Positions 1 to 8,141 of a stretch of DNA of 8,449 bases are shown here, piece by piece. This stretch comes from Desulfuromonadales bacterium (lineage in GTDB: Bacteria; Desulfobacterota; Desulfuromonadia; Desulfuromonadales; UBA2294), in contig JACUTX010000103.1 in the NCBI GenBank assembly GCA_014859615.1, forward strand, positions 1 through 8,449, in the 5' to 3' direction. Within the stretch, counting starts at the first letter, position 1, and every line of letters begins with the position of its first letter. The translations under genes and the position numbers were made by a program. The notes under the pieces were generated by a model, which was given only the letters and a program-made list of their open reading frames with translations, was not told the DNA's origin and ran no database searches.

Positions 1-101
1 AACTGTTCACCACCGATATATGCGGCATCGGCACCATAATCGTAAGCGGTCTGTAATTTTTCAAAATCTCCGGCCGGAGCCAGAAGTTCGGGAACGCGCA
101 T
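1..101 (-). CDS. Peptidase U32 family protein (5' end only)
   Basis: The first 33 codons of a gene read leftward and leave the window at its left edge. The translation contains PELLAPAGDFEKL followed by YGADAAYIGG, which is the hallmark N-terminus of the peptidase U32 family (TrhP/YegQ, RlhA/YdcP, UbiU and collagenase-like PrtC). Several characterised members are not proteases but act in RNA hydroxylation (tRNA uridine-34 for TrhP, 23S rRNA for RlhA) or in oxygen-independent ubiquinone synthesis. The fragment is too short to tell which subfamily this is, although the Pro-Glu-Leu-Leu start resembles TrhP-type proteins. The start at 101 is set by a strong AGGAGGT Shine-Dalgarno (complement of 111-117), 9 bases upstream; the ATG at 108 is out of frame and too close to it. 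The gene is divergent from the cpoB-like gene. Confidence is high for the family and low for the exact function. Confidence 0.85.
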   Translation of the reverse strand, partial: MRVPELLAPAGDFEKLQTAYDYGADAAYIGGEQ

Positions 102-110
102 GTTGCATCA

Positions 111-117
111 ACCTCCT
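111..117 (-). promoter_or_regulatory. Strong Shine-Dalgarno of the U32 gene
   Basis: On the minus strand this reads AGGAGGT, a near-perfect match to the anti-Shine-Dalgarno. It sits 9 bases before the ATG at 101. It decides the start between two nearby ATGs and implies efficient translation. Confidence 0.8.
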
Positions 118-193
118 GAAAAAAATCAGGCCAACAATAACACAGTTAACGCTGACCGAAAGTGGTTTTTCGCCCCTCTTAACTGCTGCCTCA

Positions 194-216
194 GATTGTT
201 ACGAAGCTTGACAATC
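194..216. repeat. Inverted repeat overlapping the -35 box
   Basis: GATTGT at 194-199 is mirrored by ACAATC at 211-216, with 11 bases between. The right arm overlaps the TTGACA -35 hexamer at 208-213, so a protein bound here could block or modulate RNA polymerase. With only six bases per arm, chance is a real alternative, and no regulator is encoded nearby. It is not a terminator: the stem is short, the loop is long and no T-run follows directly. Confidence 0.3.
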
Positions 217-234
217 GGCAGAAAAGTCTATAAT
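208..234 (+). promoter_or_regulatory. Sigma-70-type promoter for the cpoB-tsaP unit
   Basis: A perfect TTGACA (208-213) is followed by a perfect TATAAT (229-234). The spacer is 15 bases, shorter than the optimal 17, which would normally weaken a promoter with two consensus boxes or make it depend on an activator. Transcription would begin near 241 and give a leader of about 34 bases with a clear ribosome-binding site. The following bases are AT-rich and include the palindrome TTGAATTCAA at 240-249. I saw no comparably good promoter for the divergent U32 gene. Confidence 0.65.
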
Positions 235-264
235 TTTTATTGAATTCAACACCTTTCATCAATC

Positions 265-272
265 AGGTGAGG
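265..272 (+). promoter_or_regulatory. Ribosome-binding site of the cpoB-like gene
   Basis: AGGTGAGG ends two bases before the ATG at 275; its AGGTGA core gives a spacing of 4 bases. It supports 275 as the start, which also places a complete lipoprotein signal peptide at the N-terminus. Confidence 0.6.
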
Positions 273-274
273 CA

Positions 275-940
275 ATGAACACCATAAAGCAGTTCTGTAT
301 TCTCGGCTTCCTCTCTTTATCCGGCCTCTTATCGGCCTGCGTCTCGTCCACCGGACCGACATCGATGGGGACCGTCCCACCGACCGATCTGGTCTCTATT
401 CAGCAGAGACTTCAGGATAATTCAGCCAAAGTCCAGCGCCTTCAGGACAGTCTGGTCATGCTGGAGGTCCGGCTCCTCGACCAGCAACGTCTGGTAGAAG
501 AGTTGCGACAACAAGTGACCGGGGGCGAAATCAAGTCGGGAACACAGGCTTCATCTGGTGCGGAGGATTCGAAAAAATCGTCGACCGAAATCTACAGAGC
601 GGCTTTCGGCAATTATGCCAGCGGTCATTATCAGAAGTCGATTCAGGGTTTCTCAAACTTCCTTATCCGTTTCCCATCCAATGACTACGCAGCAAACGCC
701 CGCTTCTGGCTGGCCGAAAGTTACTTCGCCCAAGGTGATTACAATCAGGCGGCGGTCGAATTCGAGCGAATCTATAACGACTTTCCACTCGGAGATAAAA
801 CGGCAGAGGCGCTGCTGAAATTGGCCGCTGCACAACATCAGCTGAATCAGCCTGAAAACGTGCAGAGAACCATTGAGCTGCTCAAAGAGAAATATCCAAA
901 GAGCGCCGCTGCCCGCAAGGCAGAACAGGCCTACCAATGA
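275..940 (+). CDS. cpoB: CpoB/YbgF-like TPR lipoprotein
   Basis: This 221-residue protein resembles the Tol-Pal accessory protein CpoB (YbgF), which in E. coli links peptidoglycan synthase PBP1B activity to Tol-driven outer-membrane constriction. Residues 1-21 form a signal peptide ending in the lipobox LSAC, so Cys22 should be lipidated; Val at +2 is compatible with outer-membrane sorting. Residues about 38-81 have a heptad pattern rich in Leu, Gln and Arg, expected to form the trimeric coiled coil of this family. A Ser/Gly/Lys-rich linker follows (about 82-103), then tandem TPR-like helices at about 106-218, including FLIRFPSNDYAANARFWLAE and a matching second unit ending in YNDFP. E. coli CpoB is a soluble periplasmic protein, so the lipid anchor is a difference. 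No tolQRAB or pal lies beside it here. It lies 30 bases upstream of the TsaP-like gene and is probably co-transcribed with it. It could instead be a generic TPR lipoprotein; the coiled coil plus TPR order favours CpoB. Confidence 0.8.
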   Translation: MNTIKQFCILGFLSLSGLLSACVSSTGPTSMGTVPPTDLVSIQQRLQDNSAKVQRLQDSLVMLEVRLLDQQRLVEELRQQVTGGEIKSGTQASSGAEDSKKSSTEIYRAAFGNYASGHYQKSIQGFSNFLIRFPSNDYAANARFWLAESYFAQGDYNQAAVEFERIYNDFPLGDKTAEALLKLAAAQHQLNQPENVQRTIELLKEKYPKSAAARKAEQAYQ

Positions 941-970
941 ATTTGATCGACTCTGCCACAGGGGGCACTT

Positions 971-2008
971 ATGACGTTGCGTAAAACAATACTACTGCTG
1001 ATCTCTCTTTTGTTGCTGCCGCTATCGACACCCGCAGCCGAATCCCCGCAGATCTACACGGTCAAAAAAGGGGATACGCTCTGGGGTGTCTCCCAGCGCT
1101 TCCTCAAGGACCCCTACTACTGGCCGAATCTCTGGTCCAATAATCCTGAAATCCCGAACCCTCACTTCATCTACCCCGGTCAACAACTCGCTATCTACGA
1201 CGGCCGGATTGAAATCGTTGCAACAAAGCCCGAGAGCGACACCCCGGCGATTCCGGATGCGGTTTTTACCCCGGATGAAGCGACCGGGAGCGTTGCAATT
1301 TCGCCGCCTGAAACGATTCAGCCCGAAGAAGAAGCGACCATCATCAGCACGAGCGGCGGCATCGGTTTCGTCACTGTAAAAGATATTGAAAATGCCGGGC
1401 GCATCATCGACGCCGTCGATAACCGCATCGTACTCGGGCCTGAAGATACCGTCTTTATCGAAATGAACGACCTCGATGGCGCACGCACCGGGACACGCTA
1501 TGCCCTGCTTGAAATTGGTGAGAAATTCCGGCATCCGGTCACCAAACGCACGATTGGTTACCATGTCATACAGCTCGGCGAGGTTGAAATAACCGATGTT
1601 CATGATGAAGTCGCTTCCGGCAAAATTCTTTCGTCAAACCGGGAGATTTTTCGCGGTGCAATCCTGATCCCTTACCAGCAGGTCGATCGGGAGATCACCC
1701 TTAAAAGACAAACCCGGCAAATCTCAGGCTATCTGATCGCCTCACTGCGCGGCAACAGCAGCCTCGGTCAGTTTGATATCGTCTATGCCGACATCGGTGC
1801 CGCAGCCGGCCTGGAAAAAGGGAATATGGTCAACATCTCTCGACCGCGCAAGACTTCTGATGCGAGCATTGCCGACCTGAAACTACCAGACGTTCTGATC
1901 GGCGTAGCAGTGATCGTCGATTTCAGAGAGACGACCTCGACCCTGCTGGTTCTCAAGGCGGTCGACAATATCTTTGTCGGCGACCGGATTACAACCATCA
2001 CCGACTAA
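971..2008 (+). CDS. tsaP: LysM protein of the TsaP family (type IV pilus secretin-associated)
   Basis: This 345-residue exported protein matches the TsaP family (Myxococcus, Neisseria; PA0020 in Pseudomonas), which binds peptidoglycan and surrounds the PilQ secretin of type IV pili. Residues 1-22 are a signal peptide (Arg-Lys, a Leu/Ile core, then STPA). A single LysM domain spans about 28-75, with YTVKKGDTLWG and the TsaP-like stretch FLKDPYYWPNLW then NPHFIYPGQQL. An acidic, Pro-rich linker covers about 86-127. The rest appears to be two related beta-rich modules, about 130-235 and 251-345; the second holds LGQFDIVYADIG, GLEKGNMV and a final VGDRI, in the same order as I recall for the Pseudomonas protein. 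AGGGGG at 960-965 serves as ribosome-binding site. The gene lies directly before dprA, as its homologue does in Pseudomonas. No pil gene is visible in the window, so the pilus role is inferred from the family. A more general LysM envelope protein is the alternative. Confidence 0.75.
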   Translation: MTLRKTILLLISLLLLPLSTPAAESPQIYTVKKGDTLWGVSQRFLKDPYYWPNLWSNNPEIPNPHFIYPGQQLAIYDGRIEIVATKPESDTPAIPDAVFTPDEATGSVAISPPETIQPEEEATIISTSGGIGFVTVKDIENAGRIIDAVDNRIVLGPEDTVFIEMNDLDGARTGTRYALLEIGEKFRHPVTKRTIGYHVIQLGEVEITDVHDEVASGKILSSNREIFRGAILIPYQQVDREITLKRQTRQISGYLIASLRGNSSLGQFDIVYADIGAAAGLEKGNMVNISRPRKTSDASIADLKLPDVLIGVAVIVDFRETTSTLLVLKAVDNIFVGDRITTITD

Positions 2009-2032
2009 ATCGCACCTCGGTTTATCTGTTTA

Positions 2033-2064
2033 AATCAGGGGTTCGCCGTAGCGAGCCCCTGATT
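2033..2064 (+). terminator. Hairpin terminator after tsaP
   Basis: AATCAGGGG (2033-2041) pairs perfectly with CCCCTGATT (2056-2064). The stem continues inward through a G-T wobble and TCGC/GCGA to a four-base loop (2047-2050), about 14 pairs in all. The following CTGTTCTGATT is only moderately T-rich, so termination may be incomplete and some transcription may pass into dprA. Its place between the tsaP stop codon and dprA fits a unit boundary. Confidence 0.7.
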
Positions 2065-2073
2065 CTGTTCTGA

Positions 2074-2101
2074 TTGCCAATCTTTGCTGCTTTGGTAAAA
2101 A
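2074..2101 (+). promoter_or_regulatory. Possible extended -10 promoter for dprA
   Basis: TTGCCA (2074-2079) matches the -35 consensus at five of six positions. After a 16-base spacer comes TAAAAA (2096-2101), four of six for the -10 box, preceded by TGG as in extended -10 promoters. The predicted start near 2108 would leave a leader of only a few bases before dprA. It lies directly behind the tsaP hairpin, where a new promoter would be expected. The match is modest. Confidence 0.35.
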
Positions 2102-2115
2102 ACGATGAGGGGATG

Positions 2116-3225
2116 ATGTTATCAGATAGCGAACGATCGTGGTTGCGCCTGCACCTGACGCCCGGCCTCGGTCGACTTGGTCTGTTTCAGCTTTTTTCGC
2201 ATTTTGGTTCAGCCGACAAAGCGTTGCAAAGCGGCACCTCCAGCTGGCCGCAGAAGCTCGGTCGGCGCCGGGCCGAATCGTTTACGCTCCTCCCTGCAGA
2301 TGATCCTCTCTTTCTCTCCGCAATCAAAAGGCTCGAATCGTGTCAAGCGCAGATCGTCAGTTTCTGGGACCCGGACTACCCGGCTGATCTCAAATCGATT
2401 CACGATCCGCCTGCCCTTCTCTACGTTTGCGGGAGACTGCCGTCGGCCGCGGCGTTGGCCGTCGTCGGGTCACGCAAGGCATCAGAAGCCGGCATCGATC
2501 TCACCACCCGAATCTGCTATGAGTTAGCCGAGCTCGGCATTGTCATTGTCAGCGGTCTGGCACGAGGCATCGACAGCGCCGCACACCGGGCGGCAATCGA
2601 AGCCGGTGGCCTGACGATCGCTGTGCTGGGGTGCGGCATCGATCGCATCTACCCGCCTGAAAACAGGCGGCTGTTTCAGCAGATCGCTGCAACCGGAGCC
2701 ATAATTTCTGAGTATCCGCCGGGGACCGAGCCGCTCCCCGGTCATTTCCCCGGCCGCAACCGGATCATCAGCGGGCTGTCAAAAGGGGTTCTGATTGTCG
2801 AAGCTGCCCGCAAGAGCGGATCGCTGATCACCGCCGATTTCGCACTGGAACAGGGGCGCGATGTTTTTGCCATTCCGGGCGCCGTCTCCGCCACCAACAG
2901 CGACGGGGTCAACAGCCTGCTCAAGGATGGGGCGCATCTGGTGACCGAGACGCGAGATATCACTGATCTTCTCTGGCCGCAATCTCCGTCCGCACCCTTC
3001 ACCGCGGCAAAGGTCGTCTGTCTGGAATTGTCACAGATGGAGTTCATCGTAGCTGAACAGCTTGACAACAACCCGCTGCATATCGACGATCTCTCCCGGA
3101 AAAGTGGGTTGACACCTATGGAGCTTTCCGTTATTTTACTGCAACTTGAAATTCGGGGCGCGGTGATTCAACTCCCTGGCATGCGCTATGTCCGCAGTCA
3201 TCAGACAGTTCGAACCGCAACCTGA
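2116..3225 (+). CDS. dprA: DNA-processing protein DprA (Smf)
   Basis: DprA binds incoming single-stranded DNA in natural transformation, protects it and loads RecA; many non-competent bacteria also carry it. From the ATG at 2116 the product has 369 residues, near the family norm. An N-terminal helical SAM-like region (about 5-60) contains LRLHLTPGLGRLG. The Rossmann-type DNA-binding core carries VVGSRKASEAG (from 116), SGLARGIDSAAH (from 146), LGCGIDRIYPPENRRLF, the GRNRII motif (from 213) and EAARKSGSLITADFALEQGR. A C-terminal winged-helix region (about 305-365) includes LHIDDLSRKSGLT. The frame is open back to a TTG at 2074, but that codon lies in the tail of the upstream hairpin and in a possible -35 box. 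ATG at 2113 is also in frame; 2116 has GAGG (2107-2110) at a better distance. Smg follows 13 bases after the stop, so the two are likely co-transcribed. No key motif is missing. Confidence 0.95.
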   Translation: MLSDSERSWLRLHLTPGLGRLGLFQLFSHFGSADKALQSGTSSWPQKLGRRRAESFTLLPADDPLFLSAIKRLESCQAQIVSFWDPDYPADLKSIHDPPALLYVCGRLPSAAALAVVGSRKASEAGIDLTTRICYELAELGIVIVSGLARGIDSAAHRAAIEAGGLTIAVLGCGIDRIYPPENRRLFQQIAATGAIISEYPPGTEPLPGHFPGRNRIISGLSKGVLIVEAARKSGSLITADFALEQGRDVFAIPGAVSATNSDGVNSLLKDGAHLVTETRDITDLLWPQSPSAPFTAAKVVCLELSQMEFIVAEQLDNNPLHIDDLSRKSGLTPMELSVILLQLEIRGAVIQLPGMRYVRSHQTVRTAT

Positions 3226-3238
3226 AACGAATGGAGCA

Positions 3239-3712
3239 ATGTTGAGAGAACGGGTTTTAGCGATCGTGACAATACTGGCGCGGTACTTTCTGGAAGAGCG
3301 CAATTTGATCAGTGAATCAGAACTGGTTGAGGAACTTCTTTCCGTCGGCTTCGACGAAGAAGAGATCGATGCAGCCTTTAACTGGATGCAAGGGCTCTCC
3401 CCGGTTTCGGACTCTCCTGTTCAAAAGAAACCGCTGACCTCTTATGCCCAGAGAATCTTCAGCTCTGATGAACGTCGTCTCCTTTCCGATGAAGCACGCG
3501 GCTTCCTGATCCGTCTGCGCACTCTCGGGATTCTGGATGACGAGACCCAGGAGGAGATCATCGAACGGGCTTTCCAGATGGAAGAGGAGGATCTCTCCCT
3601 CAAGGAGATCAAAGTGATGACCGCCCTCTCCCTGTTTGCAAGATCGAACGAGGACTGGCGCCGGGAAGTCGACTGCCTGCTCGGCGATAACTGGTCGAGA
3701 CTGTTCAACTGA
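3239..3712 (+). CDS. smg: Smg family protein (DUF494)
   Basis: This 157-residue acidic protein matches the Smg/DUF494 family, whose molecular function is unknown; E. coli Smg is also 157 residues by my recollection. The start at ATG 3239 gives MLRERVLAIVTILARYF, aligning with the family's usual hydrophobic N-terminal helix. GGAG at 3233-3236 is close to it; a TTG at 3242 is better spaced and is a possible alternative. An ATG at 3188 would add 17 residues and overlap dprA by 38 bases, which I think is wrong. Visible family features are the Glu-rich segment with VGFDEEEIDAAFNWMQGL, the RIFSSDERRLLSDEARGFL stretch, and ETQEEIIERAFQM. No signal peptide or membrane segment is present, so it is probably cytoplasmic. 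It follows dprA as in enterobacteria, and a strong terminator closes the unit right after it. Confidence 0.9.
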   Translation: MLRERVLAIVTILARYFLEERNLISESELVEELLSVGFDEEEIDAAFNWMQGLSPVSDSPVQKKPLTSYAQRIFSSDERRLLSDEARGFLIRLRTLGILDDETQEEIIERAFQMEEEDLSLKEIKVMTALSLFARSNEDWRREVDCLLGDNWSRLFN

Positions 3713-3720
3713 CCACTTCA

Positions 3721-3747
3721 GGCTGCGGCGTACACCGCAGCCTTTTT
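3721..3747 (+). terminator. Intrinsic terminator after smg
   Basis: GGCTGCGG (3721-3728) pairs perfectly with CCGCAGCC (3735-3742) across a six-base loop, and TTTTT follows at 3743-3747. This is a textbook Rho-independent terminator 8 bases past the smg stop. It separates the dprA-smg unit from topA. Confidence 0.92.
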
Positions 3748-3805
3748 ACGTATAACCTGCTGCAGACCAATCAATCCAACGCGCTCGAAACGACAGAGCC
3801 CAGCA

Positions 3806-3811
3806 TACTAT
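3806..3811 (+). promoter_or_regulatory. Possible -10 box for topA
   Basis: TACTAT (3806-3811) is four of six to the -10 consensus and lies in the 78-base gap between the smg terminator and topA, where a promoter is needed. Transcription would start near 3818, giving a leader of about 8 bases. I see no good -35 box at the right distance. TATAGA at 3809-3814 is an overlapping alternative. Confidence 0.3.
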
Positions 3812-3825
3812 AGAGTGATGTAAAA

Positions 3826-6117
<2,292 letters not shown>

Positions 6118-6123
6118 ATTCAG

Positions 6124-6148
6124 GCCGGGCGTTATGCCCGGCTTTTTT
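6124..6148 (+). terminator. Intrinsic terminator after topA
   Basis: GCCGGGC (6124-6130) pairs perfectly with GCCCGGC (6136-6142) over a five-base loop, followed by six T residues (6143-6148). It starts six bases after the topA stop. Only 19 bases separate the T-run from the trmFO start, which constrains where trmFO transcription can begin. Confidence 0.92.
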
Positions 6149-6152
6149 AATC

Positions 6153-6158
6153 TACAAT
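6153..6158 (+). promoter_or_regulatory. Possible -10 box giving a near-leaderless trmFO mRNA
   Basis: TACAAT matches the -10 consensus at five of six positions. The start point expected from it (about 6165-6167) falls just before the trmFO ATG at 6168. The -35 region would lie inside the topA terminator hairpin and contains no good match. No Shine-Dalgarno is visible before trmFO, which fits a leaderless message, but the promoter is unproven. Confidence 0.35.
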
Positions 6159-6167
6159 GGTAATCCT

Positions 6168-7496
6168 ATGAACGAAGCAAACCAGATCACCATCATCGGC
6201 GGCGGACTCGCCGGTTGCGAAGCGGCCTGGCAGGCCGCCCGCCAAGGGGTCGCCGTCAACCTGATCGAAATGAAGCCACACCGCTACTCTCCGGCGCACC
6301 ACACAGAAAACCTCGGTGAACTGGTCTGCTCCAACAGCCTGCGCGGTATCGGCCTGCAAGGGGCGGTCGGCTGCCTGAAGGAGGAGATGCGCCGCACAGG
6401 CAGCCTGATCATGCAGGCCGCTGACGCGACCACGGTTCCGGCCGGCGGGGCGCTGGCGGTGAACCGTGCCGAGTTTGCCGATTTCATCACCAGAGAGATC
6501 GCGCAGCATCCGCTGATCAGACTGGAGCGGCGTGAAGTCGTGACGATACCGGAAGAGGGGCGGGTGATCATCGCCACAGGGCCACTCACCTCTGAAGCAT
6601 TCTCGCTGGAGGTCGCCCGCCTGACCGGAAGCGAACATCTCTACTTCTACGACGCCATCGCGCCGATCATCGAAGCCGACTCGATCGACATGAAAATCGT
6701 CTGGCGCGCCTCCCGCTACGATAAAGGGGGGGCCGATTACCTCAACTGCCCCCTCGATGCCGAGCAGTACAAACAGTTTATTGCCGACTTGATTTCGGCC
6801 GAGACCGTCCCGTACCACGATTTTGAGCAGGCGATTCATTTCGAAGGGTGCATGCCGATTGAAGTATTGGCCGGTCGCGGCGAGCAGACCCTCGCCTTCG
6901 GGGCGATGAAACCGGTCGGTCTGATCGATCCGCGCACCGGACGCTACCCGGCCGCCGTGATCCAGCTCCGGATGGAAGACCGCCAGGGACAGCTGTTCAA
7001 CATGGTCGGATTTCAGACCAAGCTGACTCATCCGGAACAGAAGCGGATCTTTCGCACCATCCCCGGACTCGAAAAGGCTGAATTCGCCCGTTACGGCGGG
7101 ATGCATCGCAACACGTTCATCAACGCGCCGACCTGCCTGAACAAGCAGCAGCAGCTCAAGAGCGACCCGCGGATCGTCTTTGCCGGGCAGATCACCGGCG
7201 TCGAAGGGTATGTCGAATCGGCCGCTTCCGGGTTTCTCGCCGGGCTCACCGTAGCACGAGAGCAATTGAACAGACCGATTGCCCCCCCGCCGCCGACCAC
7301 CGCCTTCGGCGCCCTCTTGACCCACCTGACCGAGAGCGAGGCCGAGAACTTCCAGCCGGCCAATGTCAACTACGGCCTCTTCCCGCTGCTGGAGAATCGC
7401 CAGCGAAAACGATCCGAGCGGCGCCTGGCGATGGCCGAACGGGCGTTGGACGACCTGGCTCTCTGGTGGAAGAAGATATCGGGAGACGAAACATGA
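6168..7496 (+). CDS. trmFO: Folate- and FAD-dependent tRNA (uracil-54-C5)-methyltransferase TrmFO
   Basis: TrmFO makes 5-methyluridine at position 54 of the tRNA T-loop, taking the methylene carbon from 5,10-methylenetetrahydrofolate and reducing it with FADH2. The product has 442 residues, normal for the family. The N-terminal FAD-binding Rossmann motif is IIGGGLAGCEAAW (residues 9-21), ending with the acidic Glu34 in LIEMKP. ELVCSNSLRG carries Cys54 and FEGCMPIEVLAGRG carries Cys228, which correspond by position to the functional Cys53 and Cys226 of Bacillus subtilis TrmFO. The late FAD-contact segment is FAGQITGVEGYVESAASGF. The start fits homologues, which have about ten residues before the glycine motif, but has no evident Shine-Dalgarno. 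Maf overlaps its stop codon (ATGA). TrmFO replaces the SAM-dependent TrmA of enterobacteria; its presence helps the taxonomic guess. Confidence 0.97.
   Translation: MNEANQITIIGGGLAGCEAAWQAARQGVAVNLIEMKPHRYSPAHHTENLGELVCSNSLRGIGLQGAVGCLKEEMRRTGSLIMQAADATTVPAGGALAVNRAEFADFITREIAQHPLIRLERREVVTIPEEGRVIIATGPLTSEAFSLEVARLTGSEHLYFYDAIAPIIEADSIDMKIVWRASRYDKGGADYLNCPLDAEQYKQFIADLISAETVPYHDFEQAIHFEGCMPIEVLAGRGEQTLAFGAMKPVGLIDPRTGRYPAAVIQLRMEDRQGQLFNMVGFQTKLTHPEQKRIFRTIPGLEKAEFARYGGMHRNTFINAPTCLNKQQQLKSDPRIVFAGQITGVEGYVESAASGFLAGLTVAREQLNRPIAPPPPTTAFGALLTHLTESEAENFQPANVNYGLFPLLENRQRKRSERRLAMAERALDDLALWWKKISGDET
7482..7485 (+). promoter_or_regulatory. Ribosome-binding site of maf, inside trmFO
   Basis: GGAG lies 7 bases before the ATG at 7493, inside the last codons of trmFO. 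It fixes the maf start at 7493 rather than at the in-frame ATG at 7466, and the ATGA overlap suggests coupled translation. Confidence 0.6.
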
Positions 7497-8098
7497 GCAG
7501 TGCACCACAGATCGTCCTCGCCTCGGCCTCACCGCGCCGCAAGGAGCTTTTGACCCGCATCGGTCTTGCGATCGCCGTGATTCCGGCCGATATCGATGAG
7601 ACCGTTTTGCCGGATGAACTCCCCGAAGCTCACGTCGAACGACTCAGCCTCGCCAAGGCGCGCGCGATAGCAGCCCGTCGCGATGTCGACGGTCGCTGGT
7701 TTATCGGGAGCGACACCGTCGTCGTCCGGGACGATGTCATCCTCGGCAAGCCGGCCGATGCAGCCGACGCCACCGTCATGCTCCGCTCACTCGCCGGACG
7801 CAGCCACCGGGTCGTCTCCGGTTATGCGGTGGTCGATCGCGAGCAGAACCGCTTTGAAGCGGCAGCCATCGTCACCCGGGTCAACTTCCGTGAGTTGACA
7901 GACGCCGAAATCGCAGGCTACATTGCAACCGGAGAGCCGGCCGATAAGGCCGGTGCCTACGGGATTCAGGGGATCGGTGCCAGCCTCGTCCGGAGCATCG
8001 ACGGGAGCTACACCAATGTTGTCGGCCTCCCGTTGTGCGAGGTGGTCGAGACCCTCGAACGGATGGGGGCAGCGACCCTGTTCGGCCCGCACCTTTGA
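7493..8098 (+). CDS. maf: Maf family nucleotide pyrophosphatase (YhdE type, dTTP/UTP)
   Basis: Maf proteins hydrolyse nucleoside triphosphates to monophosphate and pyrophosphate, acting on dTTP, UTP or modified nucleotides in the cytoplasm. The 201-residue product begins with QIVLASASPRRKELL, whose SPRR motif (13-16) is typical of the YhdE subfamily; YceF proteins have an aromatic residue in place of the first Arg. Further landmarks are ADIDET (32-37), GSDTVV with the catalytic Asp74, and DKAGAYGIQG followed by GSYTNVVGLPL. Together these point to dTTP/UTP pyrophosphatase activity rather than the m7GTP activity of YceF. The N-terminal extension available from 7466 (MEEDIGRRN) lies inside trmFO and is not family-like. 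The gene overlaps the trmFO stop by four bases (ATGA), so the two are translationally linked. YggS follows 43 bases downstream. Maf has also been linked to septum inhibition in Bacillus, which cannot be judged here. Confidence 0.95.
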   Translation: MSSAPQIVLASASPRRKELLTRIGLAIAVIPADIDETVLPDELPEAHVERLSLAKARAIAARRDVDGRWFIGSDTVVVRDDVILGKPADAADATVMLRSLAGRSHRVVSGYAVVDREQNRFEAAAIVTRVNFRELTDAEIAGYIATGEPADKAGAYGIQGIGASLVRSIDGSYTNVVGLPLCEVVETLERMGAATLFGPHL

Positions 8099-8141
8099 GG
8101 CAAAAAGACATTTCCCATTTTTTCAGCAGAGGCGACTGACC

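Noticed and set aside
20..211. A 63-codon plus-strand frame at the left edge
   Set aside because: Its first part is antisense to the U32 gene start and the rest covers the divergent promoter region; there is no ribosome-binding site or recognisable motif.
102..274. The 173-base intergenic region as a possible small RNA or riboswitch
   Set aside because: I could find no multi-stem fold, conserved-looking core or terminator; a promoter, a short inverted repeat and two ribosome-binding sites account for what is visible.
2074..2115. TTG at 2074 as the start of dprA, adding 14 residues
   Set aside because: The TTG lies in the tail of the tsaP hairpin and within a possible -35 box, has no Shine-Dalgarno, and the added residues are not like DprA.
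3188..3238. ATG at 3188 as the start of smg
   Set aside because: It would overlap dprA by 38 bases and add 17 residues not seen in the family; starting at 3239 gives the usual 157-residue length.
7466..7492. ATG at 7466 as the start of maf
   Set aside because: The ATG at 7493 has GGAG seven bases upstream, an ATGA overlap with trmFO, and a family-typical N-terminus.
6147..7532. A 461-codon open frame on the minus strand covering all of trmFO
   Set aside because: It is exactly antisense to a complete TrmFO with intact motifs, shows no recognisable domain, and long antisense frames are common opposite GC-rich genes.
8099..8126. The AAAAA...TTTTTT stretch between maf and yggS as a terminator
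   Set aside because: It has no GC-rich stem; the A- and T-runs alone would form only a weak hairpin, so a continuous transcript into yggS is more likely.
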